Origin: Cylindrodendrum hubeiense
Taxonomy: Eukaryota > Ascomycota > Sordariomycetes > Hypocreales > Nectriaceae
Assembly: GCA_014621425.1 (NCBI GenBank)
Contig: JAANBB010000095.1
Coordinates: 1 to 64,000, forward strand
Direction of reading: 5' to 3'
DNA: 64,000 nt
Shown: positions 61,001 through 64,000 of the stretch, in pieces
Layout: the number at the start of each line of letters is the position of its first letter
Position numbering within the stretch: the first letter of the stretch is position 1
The notes under the pieces: model-generated
What the model was told of the DNA's origin: nothing
The model's input: the letters and a program-made list of their open reading frames with translations, nothing else
The model's database searches: none
Translations under genes and position numbers: made by a program

Positions 61001-62005
61001 TCCCATATCGAAGCCAATAACGGGCGTCTTCTCCTCGTCGTCCCAGGTCGTCTGGGCATAACCCACAACACCACCAGCCGGACCGGACAGAATACTCTTC
61101 AAGCCGCTAAACTTGCGGAAGTCGACCAGGCCACCGTCCGACTGCATAAACTCGCACCGTGACCCGGCAGATCCCAGACCGCCTGTGAAATTGCTCGAGA
61201 CGGAGTCGATGTACTTCTTAATGGTGGGGGTGAGGTATGCATCGGCTGTGGCGGACATGCCGCGAGGGACGACCTTGATCATAGGCTGCAGTGCCGAAGA
61301 CTCGACGACAGAGAAACCGATCTTGCGGGCAGCTTCGCCCACGAGCCGCTCATGATCAGGGTAGAGGTATGAGTGCAGAAACACGACGGACAAGGACCGA
61401 ATGCCCATGTCCCAGATCTTCTGCAGCTCAGCCTGGACAGCACCCATGTCGGGCTTCCGCAAGACACGGACAACTTCTCCTGTGACACCTACGCACAGCT
61501 CTGGATCACTCGACACATCGATGTTGTGGGGAGTCGCATTCTCCGTGTAAGCCTCGAGGGTGACTCTCTCATCCACCTCGACCGTCACCTCGTGCAGCAG
61601 GCTGGGTCTCTTGGCGGTCAAGTCAAAGATGTTTGGCCTGGTCTGGTTGCCAATCTTGAGCAAATCCCGGAAGCCCTTGGTAACGAGCAAGGCAGATCGG
61701 GCTCCTTTGCGCTCCAGCAGGGCGTTTGTGCCGACGGTGGTGCCCATGCGGATGTGCTCGATGCGGCTCAAGTCAAGGGGGGCACCGCGGGGGCGGGACT
61801 CCCCAGTGACCTGCTCCAGGATGCGGCGGATGCCTTCGGTGGGAGCATCCTTGTAGTTGGAGGGATCCTCGGAAAGGAGCTTGAGAATGATGTCGGGGCG
61901 GCCAGGCACGGAGGCGTGGACGTCTGTAAAGGTGCCGCCGCGGTCAATAGCGATGCGGATGTTGGCCGCAGCGGCCGCGGGAGGGGTTGAGTTGTCAGCA
62001 GCCAT
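58065..62005 (-). CDS. OXP1: ATP-dependent 5-oxoprolinase
   Basis: 5-oxoprolinase opens 5-oxo-L-proline (pyroglutamate) to L-glutamate using ATP, in the cytosol, and recovers the product of glutathione turnover and of spontaneous glutamine/glutamate cyclisation. There are two exons, 62005-60897 and 60846-58065; the 50-bp intron (GTAAGT..GTTAG) splits a Thr codon in QLDINTVAAGGGS. The 1296 residues match the full-length eukaryotic enzyme (OXP1/OPLAH). The hydantoinase A N-domain starts [20 protein letters not shown] (about 16-35); the hydantoinase A domain carries [16 protein letters not shown] (about 340). The hydantoinase B half begins [20 protein letters not shown] (about residue 765), includes [18 protein letters not shown], and ends [16 protein letters not shown]. 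No residue loss was noticed. It is divergent from a DUF1445 gene, a pairing discussed as a finding. Confidence 0.97.
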
Positions 62006-62866
62006 TGTTGTTGCCGGCAGTCATCCCTGGGGTATTAGGTGGTTTATATTGAGGAATACAACCCGGATCTGGTGGGAGCTCTGGTATTAAATAATTCGTT
62101 CCCTCTCTCCAGGCCGAAGCGCGTTTCGTGAACCGGTGCCGCTGTTCCGCAAAGTGATGGAAGCGTGGGGATTTGTTTACGTGATTGGATCCCCGCAGTG
62201 GTGAACCGTCGTGAACCGCTCGCTGTGAATGCCCTTGACATGACGCCTTCCAGAGGAGCACCACCGCTGGGCAAGCGACAGCGGACCTGCGGCCTCCGCT
62301 TTGGGAGAAGACTTGGCTGTGAAAGACTGTCCACTGTGGAGAAATGGACCTGGAGACGGCTGGCGATGGAGCTCAGCGGGGGTGCGGAGGCGGATGTCCG
62401 GCTGAGTCGCCCAGAGATAGCGACACTAACTCGCGCTTTTAGGGTAACGGCTTAAATTTTTTGCCGTGATTCACACAAGTTGAGCAGTCACTGGCTGAGA
62501 TTCCGAGTTCCAGCTCCTTGAGGCACAACTGGAGTAATGTCACTACTTAATCTCGCAGTATTCGGGTTCAGAGCTTCGGCTCGAATCCGCTGTTGTTCTG
62601 GGAATAGCATCAACGCCCCTGAGACAAGTAGTCAGTCTTCAACACCTTCAGTGTCCACTGAGCCGTTTTCTGGGTGGCCATTGCGCCTCTAGTTATCTCG
62701 TTTGCTTCCTTTTAGTCTCGCCAGGTTGTCAGTGCCCGGGACGTACTCATGCTCAGTGTCACCCGAGCCGAGATTGCTCTACATCGTAGCCTCTCCTTCC
62801 TAGCTCACCTCCCGCACACCTCTGTTCTTCACTCCTCATTCTTCAACTTTCCAGCAGTGGTCTACT
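62006..62866. other. Shared promoter of 5-oxoprolinase and DUF1445 genes
   Basis: An 861-bp spacer between divergent ATGs. It contains an inverted CCAAT box listed separately and a CT-rich leader before the DUF1445 gene (about 62760-62860). I see no tRNA or extra ORF; a tRNA-like T-loop at about 62568 is rejected. Confidence 0.6.
62184..62188 (-). promoter_or_regulatory. CCAAT box upstream of 5-oxoprolinase
   Basis: ATTGG on the plus strand, so CCAAT on the sense strand of the 5-oxoprolinase gene, about 180 bp before its ATG, next to CACGTAAA. Position and sequence fit a target of the HAP2/3/5 complex, whose HAP3 subunit is also coded in this window. A single pentamer is weak evidence. Confidence 0.3.
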
Positions 62867-63754
62867 ATGACGGTACCTGCGGCATTAGTGCTAATCACAG
62901 CAAAGGACGCTCGATCTGCAGCCCGGCATAATCTCCACACCACCTCGACCTCCGGGCTGGCCCCGGGCCACCTCCAGGCGAATCTCATCATTCTCCCGTC
63001 CCGCTATGCGGCCGACTTCCGGATCCTATGCGCCCGGAACCCGGTTCCCTGTCCGTTGATTGCGGAGTCGACGGCCGTTGGACGGTACGATTCTGTAAAG
63101 TCATGGATTCGAGGTCTTCAGGGAAATGACATCTTGGCCGACGGGTGCGATATAAGGACAGATTCGCCGCGGTATATGGTATACAAGGACTCACGGCTAG
63201 AAAAAGCATCCTGTAGCGATATCACAGCCGAGTGGACGGAGGATCATGTTGCCTTCCTCATCGGCTGCTCGTACAGTTTCGAGGCGGAGCTGACAGCAGC
63301 CGGGTTACCGCCTCGACATGCAGTGTTACATAGGAACGTCGCCATGTACAGGACCAAGGTGCCCCTATGTCCGGCTGGGGTCTTCCAAGGGGGGACTTAT
63401 GTGGTATCGATGCGGCCATATCGAAAGCAAGACATCAACCTAGTGAGGAACATCACGCGAAAGTACGGCAGCACGCACGGAGAACCCATCTGCTGGGGGT
63501 GGGAAGCTCTGGAGGATCTGGGAATCAGGGACATCGATGATCCAGAATGGGGAGACGCTCCGCTGACAATTGACGGGCGACGACTTGGAGAGTTGCGTGA
63601 CGACGACGCTGAAGAAGTCCCCGTCTTCTGGGGCTGCGGTGTCACGCCACAAGAGGCCGTCATGAGGGCGGGGCTGACGGGAACGGTGATGGCGCATGCA
63701 CCCGGGCATATGCTGGTGTTGGATGCGATTGACAAAGACATCATGGAGGTGTAA
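62867..63754 (+). CDS. DUF1445 / D-glutamate cyclase family protein (YcsI-like)
   Basis: This protein belongs to the DUF1445 family (UPF0317, YcsI of Bacillus), annotated as putative hydro-lyase or D-glutamate cyclase family. The mammalian member DGLUCY joins this domain to DUF4392 and turns D-glutamate into 5-oxo-D-proline. The gene is a single exon of 295 residues, a little longer than bacterial members. Family landmarks run in order: TSGLAPGHLQANLIILPSRY (about 28-47), ILCARNPVPCPLIAESTAVG (about 52-71), DIRTDSPRYMVYKD, HVAFLIGCSYSFEAELTAAG, YRTKVPLCPAGVFQGGTYVV, VPVFWGCGVTPQEAVMRAGL and MAHAPGHMLVLDAI. An insertion (SVKSWIRGLQGNDILADGCD) separates the second and third blocks. No mitochondrial signal is evident. 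The ATG context is CTACTATGAC. Reaction is inferred. Confidence 0.9.
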   Translation: MTVPAALVLITAKDARSAARHNLHTTSTSGLAPGHLQANLIILPSRYAADFRILCARNPVPCPLIAESTAVGRYDSVKSWIRGLQGNDILADGCDIRTDSPRYMVYKDSRLEKASCSDITAEWTEDHVAFLIGCSYSFEAELTAAGLPPRHAVLHRNVAMYRTKVPLCPAGVFQGGTYVVSMRPYRKQDINLVRNITRKYGSTHGEPICWGWEALEDLGIRDIDDPEWGDAPLTIDGRRLGELRDDDAEEVPVFWGCGVTPQEAVMRAGLTGTVMAHAPGHMLVLDAIDKDIMEV

Positions 63755-64000
63755 CACAGAAGTGCACAGGTGGGATGGCTGGCGTTCGGATGGGCTGACT
63801 GAGGCTGTTGATGCGGTCAGCCAGGCGTTCTCCGATTACCGAGTCCAGATTAGCGATGACTAGGATCGGAGTCGGGATTTGGAGTTTTTGCCCGCAGGCA
63901 AGAAGGGTTAATGTTGAATTTTGACGCCCTACGGGGCATAGAATTTGGTGTGCTGAAGCTTCAATGATTGATGTGGTGTTGGTGTGTTGCGTGGAAATGC

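Noticed and set aside
62555..62600. tRNA-like T-loop (GGCTCGAATCC)
   Set aside because: The near-invariant T54 is replaced by C, only three of five T-stem pairs form, and no A box or acceptor stem was found.
1..64000. 5S rRNA, transposon and CRISPR-like arrays
   Set aside because: No fungal 5S-like conserved block, transposase or reverse-transcriptase motif, long terminal repeat, or spaced repeat array was seen on reading both strands. A profile search would be needed to exclude degraded copies.

Overview
The window is nuclear DNA from a filamentous ascomycete, most likely a sordariomycete of the Hypocreales type. Introns are short (about 47-200 bp), usually with GTAAGT-like donors, CTAAC-type branch points and (C/T)AG acceptors. 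UTRs are CT-rich and spacers are long. The gene set includes fungal-only families: BDM-1, an RRAQV-type bZIP, a ZRC1-type CDF transporter and a HAP3 of the filamentous-fungal type. No rRNA, tRNA, CRISPR array, transposon open reading frame or RIP-degraded AT-rich block was seen. I found fifteen protein genes and rebuilt twelve of the splice patterns by hand from splice sites, frame continuity and family motifs; the other three genes have a single exon and the DUF1445 gene is one of four unspliced models in total.

Layout: 1-2991 spacer; 2992-3926 (-) phosducin-like BDM-1; 3927-10511 long spacer; 10512-11972 (-) heterotrimeric G-protein beta subunit; 13166-14988 (+) VCX1-type vacuolar Ca2+/H+ exchanger; 15471-21051 (-) IML1, the SEACIT/GATOR1 GAP subunit; 22671-24297 (+) CDF zinc transporter with eight exons; 24298-31625 long spacer; 31626-32592 (+) HAP3/NF-YB; 33851-35908 (+) RRN3; 36626-38250 (+) bZIP factor; 38615-44520 (-) DOP1; 45381-47171 (+) MON1; 47331-47885 (-) small unknown protein; 49882-53023 (+) large disordered unknown protein; 53522-55721 (-) membrane-anchored type-B carboxylesterase; 58065-62005 (-) ATP-dependent 5-oxoprolinase; 62867-63754 (+) DUF1445/D-glutamate cyclase family protein.

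How the genes relate: three themes recur. (1) G-protein signalling: BDM-1, a chaperone for G-beta, lies on the same strand as G-beta with no recognisable gene between them. (2) Vacuole, endosome and nutrient control: VCX1, IML1, the zinc transporter, DOP1 and MON1 all act on the vacuole/endosome/Golgi system; DOP1 and MON1 are divergent across 860 bp. (3) 5-oxoproline metabolism: the 5-oxoprolinase and a DUF1445 protein diverge from one 861-bp spacer. DUF1445 proteins also accompany the unrelated bacterial 5-oxoprolinase (PxpABC), so this pair is the best candidate for a functional module in the window.

Other points of interest are a repeat-encoded open reading frame that continues in frame past the HAP3 stop codon, a spliced upstream ORF before VCX1, a bZIP basic region without the invariant Asn, and several short minisatellites, three of which have a 13-bp period.
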